Source: Arcicella rosea
GTDB lineage: Bacteria > Bacteroidota > Bacteroidia > Cytophagales > Spirosomataceae
Assembly (NCBI RefSeq): GCF_014204325.1
Contig: NZ_JACHKT010000017.1
Location: forward strand, 51,247 to 115,246
Direction of reading: 5' to 3'
DNA: 64,000 bases
Below, piece by piece: positions 42,330 to 51,720 of the stretch. Every line of letters starts with the position of its first letter. The first letter of the stretch is position 1. Under the pieces are notes generated by a model. It was given only the letters and a program-made list of their open reading frames with translations, made no database searches and had not been told where the DNA came from. A program made the translations under genes and the position numbers.

Positions 42330-42481
42330 ATATAATTTTTTTTATGATGGTTATACTTTTTTTATGACAAGTAAAATTCTTTAAAAAAAATATAGGGGTA
42401 AATGAAATTTATATTGTCATTAAACTATATTTACATGAATTTTAAACGAATCTTAAATGAATCTTAATTAAATTATAATTC

Positions 42482-42522
42482 AAAGTAAACTAATTTACTT
42501 TACATTGTCAACTAATTTAGTT
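42482..42522. promoter_or_regulatory. Paired inverted-repeat operators upstream of the XRE-type regulator
   Basis: Two perfect inverted repeats lie 19-60 bases before the regulator start: AAAGTAAA-CTAA-TTTACTTT (42482-42501) and AACTAA-T-TTAGTT (42510-42522). Both contain the shared core ACTAATTTA, so they could bind the same dimeric regulator. The position between divergent transcripts fits a repressor switch. Confidence 0.5.
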
Positions 42523-42541
42523 TAAAATATTTATACTTAAT

Positions 42542-42985
42542 ATGTCAAAATATCCTATAGGCTTAATAATCAAGGATTTAATAGCTGAAAAAAATTTATC
42601 AATTTCCATCATCTCTAGTACTTTAGGTATTTCAAGACAAGCTGTCTATCAAAGTTTCAATCGAAAAACGATGGATAAGGAAGACATTGAAAAATGGGCT
42701 AAAGCCTTAGAAACTACATCGGAAAATATTCTATCAAAAATTGATGGCAAAAAGGAAGAAAGTGAAGAAAATCATTATTTAATTCAAATTCTTGAGAGAA
42801 TTGAAAAACAAATGTCAGAGCAATCAGAGCAACTAAGGAGAAAAGATGAGCAAATAAGTCAACTACTTCAAACAAACAATGCTTTAGTTATGAGTAGTTT
42901 AAAAAAGCATAATCCTGCTCCAGACGAACATAGTGCCGCAAAGATTATTTCTTTATTGCCAAAGGTTGAAAAAGCAATAGCATAG
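42542..42985 (+). CDS. XRE-type HTH regulator with coiled-coil tail
   Basis: A 147-residue protein. The N-terminal HTH (about 15-60) contains SIISSTLGISRQAVYQSFNR and helices to ENILSKID. A long coiled coil (about 75-115, ILERIEKQMSEQSEQLRRKDEQ) would dimerise it, as in several phage repressors. It is transcribed away from the early operon, behind two candidate operators, so it is probably the element's master repressor. It is the last element gene before the chromosome. Confidence 0.75.
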   Translation: MSKYPIGLIIKDLIAEKNLSISIISSTLGISRQAVYQSFNRKTMDKEDIEKWAKALETTSENILSKIDGKKEESEENHYLIQILERIEKQMSEQSEQLRRKDEQISQLLQTNNALVMSSLKKHNPAPDEHSAAKIISLLPKVEKAIA

Positions 42986-43036
42986 CTAACCGCTTTATTT
43001 TTTTTCAATTTTTGGTGGCATTACTGGAGGCAGGAT

Positions 43037-43054
43037 GTTACATTAATATGTAAC
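43037..43054. repeat. Perfect hairpin near the right boundary
   Basis: GTTACAT-TAAT-ATGTAAC, a 7-bp perfect inverted repeat in the 256-bp gap between the last element gene and the first chromosomal gene. It could be a terminator of the regulator, though no T-run follows, or part of an attachment site. Confidence 0.4.
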
Positions 43055-43097
43055 CTGTTCATTACTAGGCTTAAGGTAGGATTATTTAGTTAATTAT

Positions 43098-43116
43098 GTA
43101 GAGCCTCACTCTCTAC
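43098..43116. repeat. Second hairpin near the right boundary
   Basis: GTAGAG / CTCTAC with a seven-base loop (CCTCACT). It lies between the boundary hairpin at 43037 and the terminator at 43144. No function is evident. Confidence 0.35.
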
Positions 43117-43143
43117 AGGGTTAGTTCAATACTCATAGTCATC

Positions 43144-43173
43144 AAAAGCCTGTCTACAAGACAGGCTTTTCTT
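43144..43173. terminator. Terminator at the element-chromosome junction
   Basis: Perfect 12-bp stem AAAAGCCTGTCT / AGACAGGCTTTT with an ACA loop and a following T-rich stretch. It insulates the pterin dehydratase gene from the element and works in both directions. Confidence 0.75.
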
Positions 43174-43241
43174 ATTTTATCTCTATCTTAAGCTAACCTT
43201 TTTTGTTTTATGGAGTTTTCTTAACGTTAAACATTAAAACT

Positions 43242-43475
43242 ATGTGGATAGAAGAAGACAATAAATTGAAAAGAGAATTTCTTTTCAAAGATTTTTCAGA
43301 GGCTTTTGCCTTTATGACTCGTGTGGCTTTCTTGGCTGAAAAACAAAATCATCACCCTTTCTGGACAAATGTTTATAATAAAGTAAACATAGAACTCAAT
43401 ACGCATGATGCTGGAAATATCATTACTGAAAAAGATTACAAATTAGCTAAAGCGATAGATTTGTTGATTCTTTAA
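43242..43475 (+). CDS. 4a-hydroxytetrahydrobiopterin dehydratase (PhhB/DCoH-type)
   Basis: A 77-residue protein from ATG 43242 (MWIEEDNKL); an upstream start at 43203 adds 13 residues not seen in the family. The motifs [32 protein letters not shown] and [13 protein letters not shown] are diagnostic; the HH pair and the THDAG histidine form the active site. It dehydrates carbinolamine tetrahydropterin. It is the first clearly chromosomal gene. Confidence 0.9.
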   Translation: MWIEEDNKLKREFLFKDFSEAFAFMTRVAFLAEKQNHHPFWTNVYNKVNIELNTHDAGNIITEKDYKLAKAIDLLIL

Positions 43476-43519
43476 TCAGTCTGTATTTCATTTCCACAGG
43501 CTTAAATTCCCCAATTATT

Positions 43520-44194
43520 ATGAAATTATACCTTGTTCCCACGCCCATCGGAAATTTGGATGATATTACTTACAGAGCTGTAAAGGTTTTACAATCTGTT
43601 GATGCTGTTTTAGCTGAGGATACTCGAAATTCTGGGATATTGCTAAAACATTTAAACATATCGAAACCATTGTATGCACATCATGCACACAATGAGCATC
43701 ATGGAACAAATGGCATTATTAAATTATTGAAAGAAGGAAAAGTATTGGCATTGGTGTCAGATGCGGGTACGCCTGCTATTTCTGACCCTGGATTTTTATT
43801 AGTGCGTGAATGTTTAAAACAAGGCATTGAAGTAGAATGCTTGCCTGGTGCTACAGCTTTTGTTCCTGCTTTGGTGAATTCTGGCTTACCTGCCGACCGT
43901 TTTATCTTCGAAGGTTTCCTTCCTCATAAAAAAGGCAGACAAACTAGACTTAAAAGTTTAGTAGAAGAAGAACGAACAATTATCTTGTATGAATCTCCCC
44001 ATCGACTTTTAAAAACACTTGAACAATTAGCGGAATTTTTAGGAATAGACCGCCAAGCTTGCGTTTCTCGTGAATTAACGAAAATTTTTGAAGAAAATAT
44101 CAGAGGTACATTATCTGAAATACTTTTGCACTACCAAAGCAATCCAAACACAATTAAAGGTGAAATTGTGATTATTGTTGCTGGTAAAGCATAA
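43520..44194 (+). CDS. rsmI: 16S rRNA (cytidine1402-2'-O)-methyltransferase
   Basis: A 224-residue tetrapyrrole-methylase-fold protein. Landmarks are YLVPTPIGNLDDITYRA at the N-terminus, AEDTRNSGILLKHL, VSDAGTPAISDPG (SAM binding), LPGATAFVPAL and ESPHRLLKTL. It 2'-O-methylates C1402 in the decoding centre of 16S rRNA. Length and all motifs are normal. Confidence 0.95.
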   Translation: MKLYLVPTPIGNLDDITYRAVKVLQSVDAVLAEDTRNSGILLKHLNISKPLYAHHAHNEHHGTNGIIKLLKEGKVLALVSDAGTPAISDPGFLLVRECLKQGIEVECLPGATAFVPALVNSGLPADRFIFEGFLPHKKGRQTRLKSLVEEERTIILYESPHRLLKTLEQLAEFLGIDRQACVSRELTKIFEENIRGTLSEILLHYQSNPNTIKGEIVIIVAGKA

Positions 44195-44242
44195 AATTTT
44201 ATTATTTTAGGGGGTTAATTCATCCCAAATCCAAACTAATCT

Positions 44243-45511
44243 ATGAAATACCTCTCTTCATTGAAACATTTAATTCTGATTTTCGCCTTCCTGATTTCTA
44301 CAAACATCAGGACAGAAGCTCAAAACCTTTCCGCAAACAGTAAAGTAAGTTTAATTACTGTTGAACCAGGCAATGAGCTCAACGATGCTTTCGGACATAC
44401 TCTTTTATGGATTTATGACCCTGAAAATCAAATAGATAAAGCTTACAATTTTGGTGTTTATGACTTTGAAACGGAAAATTTCTATTGGAAATTTGTTAAA
44501 GGTCAACTTCCTTACAAAATGTCTTATGCGCCTTTAAGGGCTTATCAAGAGTATTATCAACAACAGCATCGCAATATGACTGAGCAAGTACTTGATATTT
44601 CGGCTAGTCAAAAGCAAATTGTTTATAATCATCTTGAAAATACTTATAACGACCCTAGTAAAAGAGTTTACATGTATAAATTCTTTTACGATAATTGTGC
44701 TACAAGAGTAAGAGATGCAATGATGTTGGCTTGTACTGATAGTGTTCATTTACAGAATATTGTAGAAATGAATGATAGTACTTATCGGCAATGGATGAAC
44801 AAATGTTTAATCAGAAAACATCATTATTGGTCAGCTTTGGGAATGAACATTGCCTTAGGAGCTCCTGCTGATGAAAGAATTTTACAATTCAAAGCTTGTT
44901 ATTTACCTGAGAATTTGCAAAAAAGTATGCGTGCTGCTAAAAGAATGACGCATCACGTTTTACGCTTTTTAGTTCGTTCAGAAAATCAACTTTATTCAAC
45001 TACGCCCATCGACGAAGAGCCTCTTTTTATATTTACTCCGAGGTTTTGGCTATTACTCGTACTCCTCTTTACAGGTTATAAAACCTATTTTCATTGGAAA
45101 AGGCGGCAAAAAGGATATTCTTTTGATAAAGTACTCTTTTCAATCGCTGGTCTAATCGGTTGGTTATTGCTTTTCTTATGGTTTGGAACAGATCATGGCG
45201 TAACCAATTACAACAGAAATTTATTATGGGCTTTTCCACTACACCTTCCGTTGATGTGGTTTATGCAAGAACGTAACGGTAGTTATTGGTATGGCTATTA
45301 TTATATTTTTATAGGTTTGTTACTTGCAATGGGCTTGTTTTATGCCGTTCAATATTCTTGGGATATTACTTTATTGGTTTTAATTCTTATCATCAGAGCA
45401 TTTTATCATGCAGGCTTTGAAAGAGAACATAGAATGACGCAAACTAAATTCCGCAAAATTATTAAGGGAAGACGTTTGGAAGTTATTCATAATGAGCATA
45501 ATCTTGAGTAA
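44243..45511 (+). CDS. DUF4105 (Lnb-domain) membrane protein
   Basis: A 422-residue protein. A signal peptide (residues 1-26, ending NIRTEAQ) is followed by the periplasmic DUF4105/Lnb domain (about 30-250) with GNELNDAFGHTLLWIYDP, AYNFGVYDFET and YKFFYDNCATRVRDAM (the DNCATR cysteine motif). Five or so membrane segments (about 272-395) and a basic tail follow. The family is linked to lipoprotein or lipid chemistry in Bacteroidetes, but its reaction is not certain. It is transcribed in line with rsmI. Confidence 0.85.
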   Translation: MKYLSSLKHLILIFAFLISTNIRTEAQNLSANSKVSLITVEPGNELNDAFGHTLLWIYDPENQIDKAYNFGVYDFETENFYWKFVKGQLPYKMSYAPLRAYQEYYQQQHRNMTEQVLDISASQKQIVYNHLENTYNDPSKRVYMYKFFYDNCATRVRDAMMLACTDSVHLQNIVEMNDSTYRQWMNKCLIRKHHYWSALGMNIALGAPADERILQFKACYLPENLQKSMRAAKRMTHHVLRFLVRSENQLYSTTPIDEEPLFIFTPRFWLLLVLLFTGYKTYFHWKRRQKGYSFDKVLFSIAGLIGWLLLFLWFGTDHGVTNYNRNLLWAFPLHLPLMWFMQERNGSYWYGYYYIFIGLLLAMGLFYAVQYSWDITLLVLILIIRAFYHAGFEREHRMTQTKFRKIIKGRRLEVIHNEHNLE

Positions 45512-45545
45512 AAAGATTCAAACTTTCATAATATGAGTCATCACG

Positions 45546-45690
45546 AATTTTCTCACAAAAAAGCAAGTTTTAAAAGATTTCAATGTTTTTTGTATTTATT
45601 CTCGTCCTTACTTTTTGCCTTGATGCAAAAAGTAACAAAAAAATCAAGAATTCCTAAACTCGCTTCGCTCAAACAGTAGGAATTCGTTGT
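45546..45690. repeat. Probable dispersed intergenic repeat
   Basis: The segment contains CTTACTTTTTGCCTTGATGC and AAAAAGTAACAAAAAAATCA, wording I recall from genome-dispersed repeats in Bacteroidetes. It has no ORF. Copy number cannot be judged from one window. Confidence 0.35.
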
Positions 45691-45701
45691 CCATCAATCA
45701 T

Positions 45702-45740
45702 AAAAAAGCGGTCGAAAAACTAATTTCGACCGCTTTTTTA
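45702..45740. terminator. Bidirectional terminator between DUF4105 gene and response regulator
   Basis: Perfect 15-bp stem AAAAAGCGGTCGAAA / TTTCGACCGCTTTTT with a short AT loop, and T-runs on both strands. It separates two convergent genes. Confidence 0.85.
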
Positions 45741-45784
45741 TGATTTTAAAATTCGGGATGACTCATGTTTATAAATAGCAAAAT

Positions 45785-46528
45785 TTATTTTACCGCTAAT
45801 ACTCCTGTTTTATAAATCTTTTCTAAAATTCCATCTCTGAAACTTCTGCCTACTGGTAAGCTTTTCCCAGAAACAATTAAATCTCCCGCTTCAATAGAAG
45901 TTACTTTGGCAATTGAAACAATAAATGATTTATGAATTCTTGCAAATTGTTCAGCTGGCAAAATATCACCAATGCCATTCATGGTTTGATAAGTAACAAA
46001 AGTACCCGTCAAAGTATGAATTCGGATGTAATCTTTTAAACTTTCGATGAACAAAATATCTGAAAAATTTATTTTTACGATACGTTTATCTACTTTGATA
46101 AACATTGCTTCTGGACGTTCGTTTGTATTTAATTGAACAGAAGAACTGATGGTTATTGGTTGATTTACATCGTTTTCTTTCGATACAACCTTGTTTACAG
46201 CTTTAACAAAACGTTGAAAAGGTATAGGTTTTAATAAGTAATCAACTACGCTCAACTCAAAACTTTCAACGGCATAATCACGATAGGCTGTTGTAATGAT
46301 TACTTTTGGAGGATTGTGGAGGCTTTTCAACAACTCCATTCCATCTAAAGTAGGCATTTCAATATCTAGAAAAAGTAAATCTATGTCTCCTTTTTTTAAA
46401 TAATTAAAAGCTTGAATACCGTTTTCACAACGCCCTACTAATTCAAGGCTATCGATTCTTTCAATAAAAGTTTCTAATACATCCAATGCCAACGGCTCAT
46501 CATCTACTATAAGGGTTTTCAATTTCAT
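45785..46528 (-). CDS. LytTR-family response regulator
   Basis: A 247-residue protein. The receiver domain (1-120) has the phosphoacceptor D55 in FLDIEMPTLDG, acidic pair DD9-10, and K100 (LLKPI). The LytTR DNA-binding domain (about 145-240) carries KINFSDILFIESLKDYIRIH and FARIHKSFIVSIAKV. It is four bases after the kinase gene, so the pair forms one two-component system of the LytS/LytR kind. Confidence 0.92.
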   Translation of the reverse strand: MKLKTLIVDDEPLALDVLETFIERIDSLELVGRCENGIQAFNYLKKGDIDLLFLDIEMPTLDGMELLKSLHNPPKVIITTAYRDYAVESFELSVVDYLLKPIPFQRFVKAVNKVVSKENDVNQPITISSSVQLNTNERPEAMFIKVDKRIVKINFSDILFIESLKDYIRIHTLTGTFVTYQTMNGIGDILPAEQFARIHKSFIVSIAKVTSIEAGDLIVSGKSLPVGRSFRDGILEKIYKTGVLAVK

Positions 46529-46532
46529 GTGC

Positions 46533-47621
46533 CTATTTTAAAGGAATAAATAATGAAATAACGTATTGCTTTTCAGTAGGTTCTATATTCAATTCGTAAT
46601 TATTCCCATAAAGTAAAGCCAATCTTCGCTGAACATTTTTAAGCCCTAAACCTTTGTGTTTTTTACGATTTGAACTGTTATCGAACCTAGGATTTACAAC
46701 CACAAAAAGTAATTTTCCTTTTAAGATTTTTAATGTAATTTTCAAATCTAAAATACCTGTTTCGTGCGAAGTTCCGTGTTTGAACGCATTTTCAATAAAT
46801 GGTAACAAAAGAAGTGGTGCAAGTTTGCGTTGTTCGATACTTCCTTCAATTTCAAAATCTAAATTTAAACGTTTACCGAATCTCAAACTCTCTAAATCTA
46901 AGTAATTTTGAATGTGTTCTATTTCTTTTTTTAAAGTCGTTTCATGGCTGTCTGACTCATACAACATATAACTCATTAATCCTGAAAGCTTTACTACTAC
47001 TTCTGGTGCTAAATCCGATTTTTTGATGGTCAACGAATATAAATTATTCAACGTATTAAAAAAGAAATGTGGCTGAATCTGAGACTTCAAAAACTCCAAT
47101 TCGTTTTTTACACTTTGTCCTTCTAATTCTTTGATTTTTTCTTGATTATCAATCCAGTCTTTCGTAAGTTTCAACCCGCTGGTTACTCCTAAAACCGAAA
47201 AAGTATCAAACATTCTTTTGGCTGTAGGTTTGGGGTCGAATAAAACATTAGGATGATAACCTACTGGACAATAACTGATTAGAATTAAATGGTTGATAAG
47301 TGTTTGAATAATAGCCACCGAAAGCAAAGTCGATAAAACTAAAAATACAAAATATTGGAAGTATTTGCCCGTGAGTAAAAAACGGGGAATCAAATAATAA
47401 ATATTTCCATAAACCAAAATAAGGTAAAATGGGAGTTTTACCGAATATTCAAATATTGCTTGTGTGTAGTTATTGAGCAAAAAACCAAAGTACAAAATAT
47501 TGTACAAACTTAACACAAGCCAAAAAAGAGAATGATATGCCCATCGCTGACTAAGTACTCCTTGAGCCGGGAGATCAGTAAAAAATGCGGTTCTATGTGG
47601 AAATGAAGCAGTTGATTGCAC
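46533..47621 (-). CDS. LytS-type sensor histidine kinase
   Basis: A 362-residue protein. Four membrane segments (about 32-52, 60-80, 87-106 and 110-120s) form the sensor part. The His_kinase domain has LKSQIQPHFFFNTLNNLYSL with H185, and the ATPase part has LLLLPFIENAFKHG and KGLGLKNVQRRL. It phosphorylates the adjacent LytTR regulator. The signal is unknown. Confidence 0.92.
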   Translation of the reverse strand: MQSTASFPHRTAFFTDLPAQGVLSQRWAYHSLFWLVLSLYNILYFGFLLNNYTQAIFEYSVKLPFYLILVYGNIYYLIPRFLLTGKYFQYFVFLVLSTLLSVAIIQTLINHLILISYCPVGYHPNVLFDPKPTAKRMFDTFSVLGVTSGLKLTKDWIDNQEKIKELEGQSVKNELEFLKSQIQPHFFFNTLNNLYSLTIKKSDLAPEVVVKLSGLMSYMLYESDSHETTLKKEIEHIQNYLDLESLRFGKRLNLDFEIEGSIEQRKLAPLLLLPFIENAFKHGTSHETGILDLKITLKILKGKLLFVVVNPRFDNSSNRKKHKGLGLKNVQRRLALLYGNNYELNIEPTEKQYVISLFIPLK

Positions 47622-48069
47622 GATTTATAGCTTTTTATTGAGAAGATAGTATATCAAATTTATACAAAAAATTAGTAAAAAGATATTCTTTTCGATAAAC
47701 AGTAAAACAAATTGGCTCTAAACAATTTTGCTGCATTTACGTTATTGGTCGAAAGTATATTGTTTTTTGGCGAATTTATCTAAATCCATATACTATTTAT
47801 ACTTTATTTGCGAACTGTAATCTTTTGAATTACAATTCATCAACATAAAATTTTATAGAGTAAAGTTCAAAAGCTCCGAAGTAAACGTAAAAAATTGTGT
47901 TTATTACGGAGCTTTTTTTTAATAATCTTCTCAAAAGATCTTTTTAAAATAAGAAAATAATAATTAATTTGGTTAAGGGGTCTAGGGACGTAGCTTTGCT
48001 GTGTCCCTAATTTTTGTGACCTCAAACCACTTTTCAGTAAAAAAAACCTCTTTATTAACACTATTAATT
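47622..48069. other. 450-bp gap with candidate small RNA and two hairpins
   Basis: No credible ORF. It holds a strong terminator-like hairpin at 47869-47920, a second hairpin at about 47980-48007 (TAGGGAC ... GTCCCTA), and the promoter of the divergent kinase gene. It may encode a small RNA ending at the first hairpin. Confidence 0.4.
47869..47920 (+). terminator. Orphan terminator hairpin
   Basis: AAAAGCTCCG / CGGAGCTTTT outer stem plus an inner TAAAC / GTTTA pairing and eight Ts. No gene precedes it on this strand, so it ends an untranslated transcript or acts as an attenuator before the DUF5916 gene. Confidence 0.6.
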
Positions 48070-50328
48070 ATGCGATATTTTTACGTTCTGGGTTTATTTT
48101 TTTGTTTTAGTCACCTAATTCAAGGACAAGAAATCTTCTTGCCAGATTCTATCAAAAAACAAACACAGGCAGTCCGTATTGACCATTCTATTAAAATTGA
48201 TGGAAAATTAGATGAGTCTGCATGGAACACAGCAAAAGTTATCACTGATTTCGTGCAAGTTGAGCCTTTTCAAAAACAAATGGCTTCACAAAAATCTGTG
48301 TTCAAATTACTATACAATAAAGATTATTTGTATGTAGCAGCCATTTTACATGAACCTTTGGGCAAAAAAGCATTGCGTGTTACTAATCTTCAACGAGATT
48401 TTGAATATGGTAGAAGCGACCAAATAGGTATTTCGATAGATGGTTTTAACGACGAACGAAATGCCATGATTTTCATGACTAATCCTTATGGTTCACAAAG
48501 AGATTTACTGGCTTTCGACGACCAAGTTTTTGATGAAGATTGGGACGGACTTTGGCGTGTGCGTACTTCCAGAACTGACACTGCTTGGATAGCTGAGTTT
48601 TCAATTCCTTGGCAAACACTGAGATACCAAAGAAGTTCTGATTTTAATACTTGGGGAATCAATTTCTTCAGAATGAGAAGAATGACCAACGAACAAACGA
48701 TTTGGTCGGCTTTGCCACGTTCATTTACGCCTGCCAGAATGCAATATGCTGGAAAATTATCCAACATTTCGCCACCACCACCAAAAGCAAATATTAGGTT
48801 TCAGCCTTATTTGTTAATTTCCGAAGACAAATACGATGGCTCTGAGTTTTACGACCAAAAAAATGGTTCTAAAGTAAAAATGGGCGGAGAAATAAAATGG
48901 GCAATTACACCAAATACTGTTCTTGATTTAACTTACAATACAGACTTTGCCCAAGCTGATGCCGACCGACAAGTAAATAATCTTTCAAGATTATCGGTTT
49001 TCTTTCCTGAACGTCGTCAGTTTTTCTTGGAAAATGCCTCTCTTTTTGCTGCTGGATTGAGTCCCATCGAAGAGTATTTTGGTGGTCAGCAGCGTATTCA
49101 ACCTTTTTTTAGTAGAAGAATTGGCTTAGATGCCGAAGGAAATCCTGTGCCAATTGTTTTAGGAGCAAGAATTGTAAACCGTTCTACCAAAAGCAATACT
49201 GGTTTTATGTATGTCCGTCAAAAAGGCAATGAAATTAATAGTGCTACGGATTTCTTAGTTGGTCGTTACTCTCAAAATATTGGAAAACAAAACCGAATTG
49301 GTGGAATTGCTACTTTGAAAAACGATAGTGACCATGCCAATATCACCGCTTCGGCAGATGGATTTTTCCGTATTAATGAAAGTACAAGTATCAACACGAT
49401 GGCAATGACTTCTAAATCTACCAATGAAAATTCAACGGGTTTGGCGGCACATTATCAGTTATCGCACAGAGGAATTGATTGGATGTACTGGCTGACACAA
49501 AATGTCAATAACAAAGCTTTTAATCCAGAAATGGGCTTTGTTTCTCGCCCCGACGTAATTGAAAATTCAGCTGGCTTCTATTGGCTGAACCGTGGAAAAT
49601 GGCTTCCAAAATTTGTAAGAGCTTTTGAACCAGGCGGTTATTATTTGAATTATTACTCCACAACTACGGGCAAACTCATTGAACAACAATGGAATACCAA
49701 CCCAATTTGGTTTACCTTACAAAATGGAGGTGGTTTTGGAGTACTGACAAATCACTTCTATCAATTGATTGATTATACCGATGGAAGCGATACTTTATCG
49801 TTTTTTAATGTGCCAATTCAAGGAGGAAAATTTAAATACGACCGCTACATGATAGTTGCTGAAACGGATGCTTCAAAGAAAATTTCACTTTCGATGAACG
49901 TTGATTTCGGGAAATATTATAATGGTTCTTTAACTACTTTCTCAAGTACGTTTAGGTTTGCTCCTATTCCGCATATTTCGATGGAAGCACGTTTTACCAA
50001 TAATAGTTATAGCAATTTAGGCGTTGATAAAACCGCTGGCAATAATCAATTATACACCATTTCAGGACGTTTCGCCCTGAATCCAAGAGTGCAGTTAATT
50101 GGCTTTTATCAGCATAATTCTATCAGTGATTTTGATGTTTGGAATGTGCGTTTTTCTTGGGAATATCAACCTTTATCTTTTTTGTACTTGGTGTTTAATC
50201 AGCGTGGTTTTAATGATTTTCAAACGCAATTATCAAACGATGGTTTAACCAGAATCAGAACGAACCAATTGGCTCGTCAGCATGAATTACATTTAATTGC
50301 CAAACTTTCGTATTTGAAACAATTTTAG
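48070..50328 (+). CDS. CBM9-like/DUF5916 outer-membrane-associated protein
   Basis: A 752-residue protein from ATG 48070 with signal peptide MRYFYVLGLFFCFSHLIQGQ; the upstream ATG at 48001 would bury the signal. A CBM9-like domain (about 40-200, KIDGKLDESAWNTAKVI, ISIDGFNDERNAM, WIAEFSIPWQTL) is followed by the DUF5916 beta-barrel region (FFPERRQFFLENASLF). The family is widespread in Bacteroidetes and is thought to sit in the outer membrane; the substrate is unknown. Confidence 0.88.
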   Translation: MRYFYVLGLFFCFSHLIQGQEIFLPDSIKKQTQAVRIDHSIKIDGKLDESAWNTAKVITDFVQVEPFQKQMASQKSVFKLLYNKDYLYVAAILHEPLGKKALRVTNLQRDFEYGRSDQIGISIDGFNDERNAMIFMTNPYGSQRDLLAFDDQVFDEDWDGLWRVRTSRTDTAWIAEFSIPWQTLRYQRSSDFNTWGINFFRMRRMTNEQTIWSALPRSFTPARMQYAGKLSNISPPPPKANIRFQPYLLISEDKYDGSEFYDQKNGSKVKMGGEIKWAITPNTVLDLTYNTDFAQADADRQVNNLSRLSVFFPERRQFFLENASLFAAGLSPIEEYFGGQQRIQPFFSRRIGLDAEGNPVPIVLGARIVNRSTKSNTGFMYVRQKGNEINSATDFLVGRYSQNIGKQNRIGGIATLKNDSDHANITASADGFFRINESTSINTMAMTSKSTNENSTGLAAHYQLSHRGIDWMYWLTQNVNNKAFNPEMGFVSRPDVIENSAGFYWLNRGKWLPKFVRAFEPGGYYLNYYSTTTGKLIEQQWNTNPIWFTLQNGGGFGVLTNHFYQLIDYTDGSDTLSFFNVPIQGGKFKYDRYMIVAETDASKKISLSMNVDFGKYYNGSLTTFSSTFRFAPIPHISMEARFTNNSYSNLGVDKTAGNNQLYTISGRFALNPRVQLIGFYQHNSISDFDVWNVRFSWEYQPLSFLYLVFNQRGFNDFQTQLSNDGLTRIRTNQLARQHELHLIAKLSYLKQF

Positions 50329-50348
50329 TATTTAATGGTTTCGGCAAT

Positions 50349-50735
50349 ATGAACAGAGAAGAAAATTTACGAAAAATTAGACCGACCATCAATCTTGAAA
50401 TACAAGCTGAAAGCGAAGTAGAGCAATTTCAAAATGAAGTATTAAGACCAATTCTGAAATTACAAAATGATTTATTGATGCAGGTTTTTATTCAATATTG
50501 TCATCAGCGAAAGGGATTATTTTTTAAGCTTTCTGAAAAAGATAAGTCATTATACATCGACCAATCTATCAGAAAAGACATGAAATTTAAGCATTATTTA
50601 GAAGGAATTATTGCTGGACATTTTACCCTTGAAGAGTATCAACTTTTCTTACAAAACGAAGAAGAACTAACCAAAAGAATGATTCATTTATTGATTCAAA
50701 GATTACAAAGTCAACTTCTTTTATTAACTAAGTAA
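50349..50735 (+). CDS. Hypothetical helical protein
   Basis: A 128-residue protein, entirely helical and charged (AESEVEQFQNEVLRPILKLQ then EEYQLFLQNEEELTKRM). I do not recognise the family with confidence, though similar short Bacteroidetes proteins are sometimes mislabelled glyoxalase. It overlaps the convergent permease gene by 25 bases. Confidence 0.7.
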   Translation: MNREENLRKIRPTINLEIQAESEVEQFQNEVLRPILKLQNDLLMQVFIQYCHQRKGLFFKLSEKDKSLYIDQSIRKDMKFKHYLEGIIAGHFTLEEYQLFLQNEEELTKRMIHLLIQRLQSQLLLLTK

Positions 50736-51613
50736 ATACCGAACAGCACTATCATTCCGCCAATGAGCTGTTCGGTTCTTAGTATTTCGTTCAATAGAAA
50801 AAAAGAAATTATAGCAGTAAGTACTGGTTGAATTAATAATGTGGGCGAAACAATAGCAGCAGGAATAAAACCCAAAGCATAATTGATACAAAGCCAACCA
50901 GCCAAATGGCAAATCACACCCGAACCGATAAAGGCAATCCAAGTTTTTTGATTGAAGTGAATCATCTCTAAATCTTGCTGCCAACAGGTAAGTATCGAGA
51001 AAAACAAACAAGCCAATAAAGACCAAGCCATAAAATTGACGGTATCTACTTTTCCTCTGATTCGTTGCGTTATCAGCATATAGCCAGCATAAAAAACAGC
51101 AGCACTTATCGCCATTAAATGTCCAAAACCTACTCCTGAATTTTGTAAAATATCTTTTCCTGCAACTAAAAAAACACCAACCATCGCCACAGAAAGCCCA
51201 ATCCAATAGATTTTAGGCAATTTTTGTTTGAAGAAAATCAATGTTCCTAAACCCACAAAAACTGAAGCATTATTGGCTAATAAAGTAGAAACCGAAGCAG
51301 AAGTACGAAGAATAGACAAATTCCAGAGGCTCATATCAGCCACAAATAAAAATCCTGCGAAAACAATCAGTAATAATGTTTTGCCATCAGGAACTTTGAT
51401 GCCTTTAAAAACCCAAATAGGCAATAAAACTACAAAACAAAAAAAGTAACGATAAAAACCAGAAGTAAGGGCTGGAGCATCTGCCATTTTTACAAAAATT
51501 GCTGACCAAGCGATGCAAAAAACGCCCAAAAGTAAATATAGATAAGCTTTAAGTGGAATTTCGGAATTTTGAGTTTTCAAAATATTGTTGATAACGTATG
51601 AAGAATATTCCAA
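50711..51613 (-). CDS. EamA/DMT-superfamily permease
   Basis: A 300-residue protein with ten predicted membrane segments in two EamA halves. Features include FCIAWSAIFVKMADAPALT and GFYRYFFCFVVLLPIWVF in the first half and FIPAAIVSPTLLIQPVLTAI in the second. It exports or imports a small metabolite across the inner membrane; the substrate cannot be told. Start context is weak, so an ATG further in is possible. Confidence 0.85.
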   Translation of the reverse strand: MEYSSYVINNILKTQNSEIPLKAYLYLLLGVFCIAWSAIFVKMADAPALTSGFYRYFFCFVVLLPIWVFKGIKVPDGKTLLLIVFAGFLFVADMSLWNLSILRTSASVSTLLANNASVFVGLGTLIFFKQKLPKIYWIGLSVAMVGVFLVAGKDILQNSGVGFGHLMAISAAVFYAGYMLITQRIRGKVDTVNFMAWSLLACLFFSILTCWQQDLEMIHFNQKTWIAFIGSGVICHLAGWLCINYALGFIPAAIVSPTLLIQPVLTAIISFFLLNEILRTEQLIGGMIVLFGIYLVNKRS

Positions 51614-51720
51614 AATTACCGAAATTGTTTATTATTTACTTAGAAGTAGCGATTCTTAATCAACTAACAATAGAAAACTAGGAGTTTTTAACCCAAAAAT
51701 AATCACTCCATAAAATCCGA

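Noticed and set aside
47867..48061. Leftward ORF of 64 residues
   Set aside because: It covers two hairpins and the start of the DUF5916 gene's signal region; composition is not coding-like.
50724..51206. Leftward ORF of 160 residues inside the DMT permease
   Set aside because: It is an alternative frame of the permease gene, with cysteine-rich composition typical of shadows.
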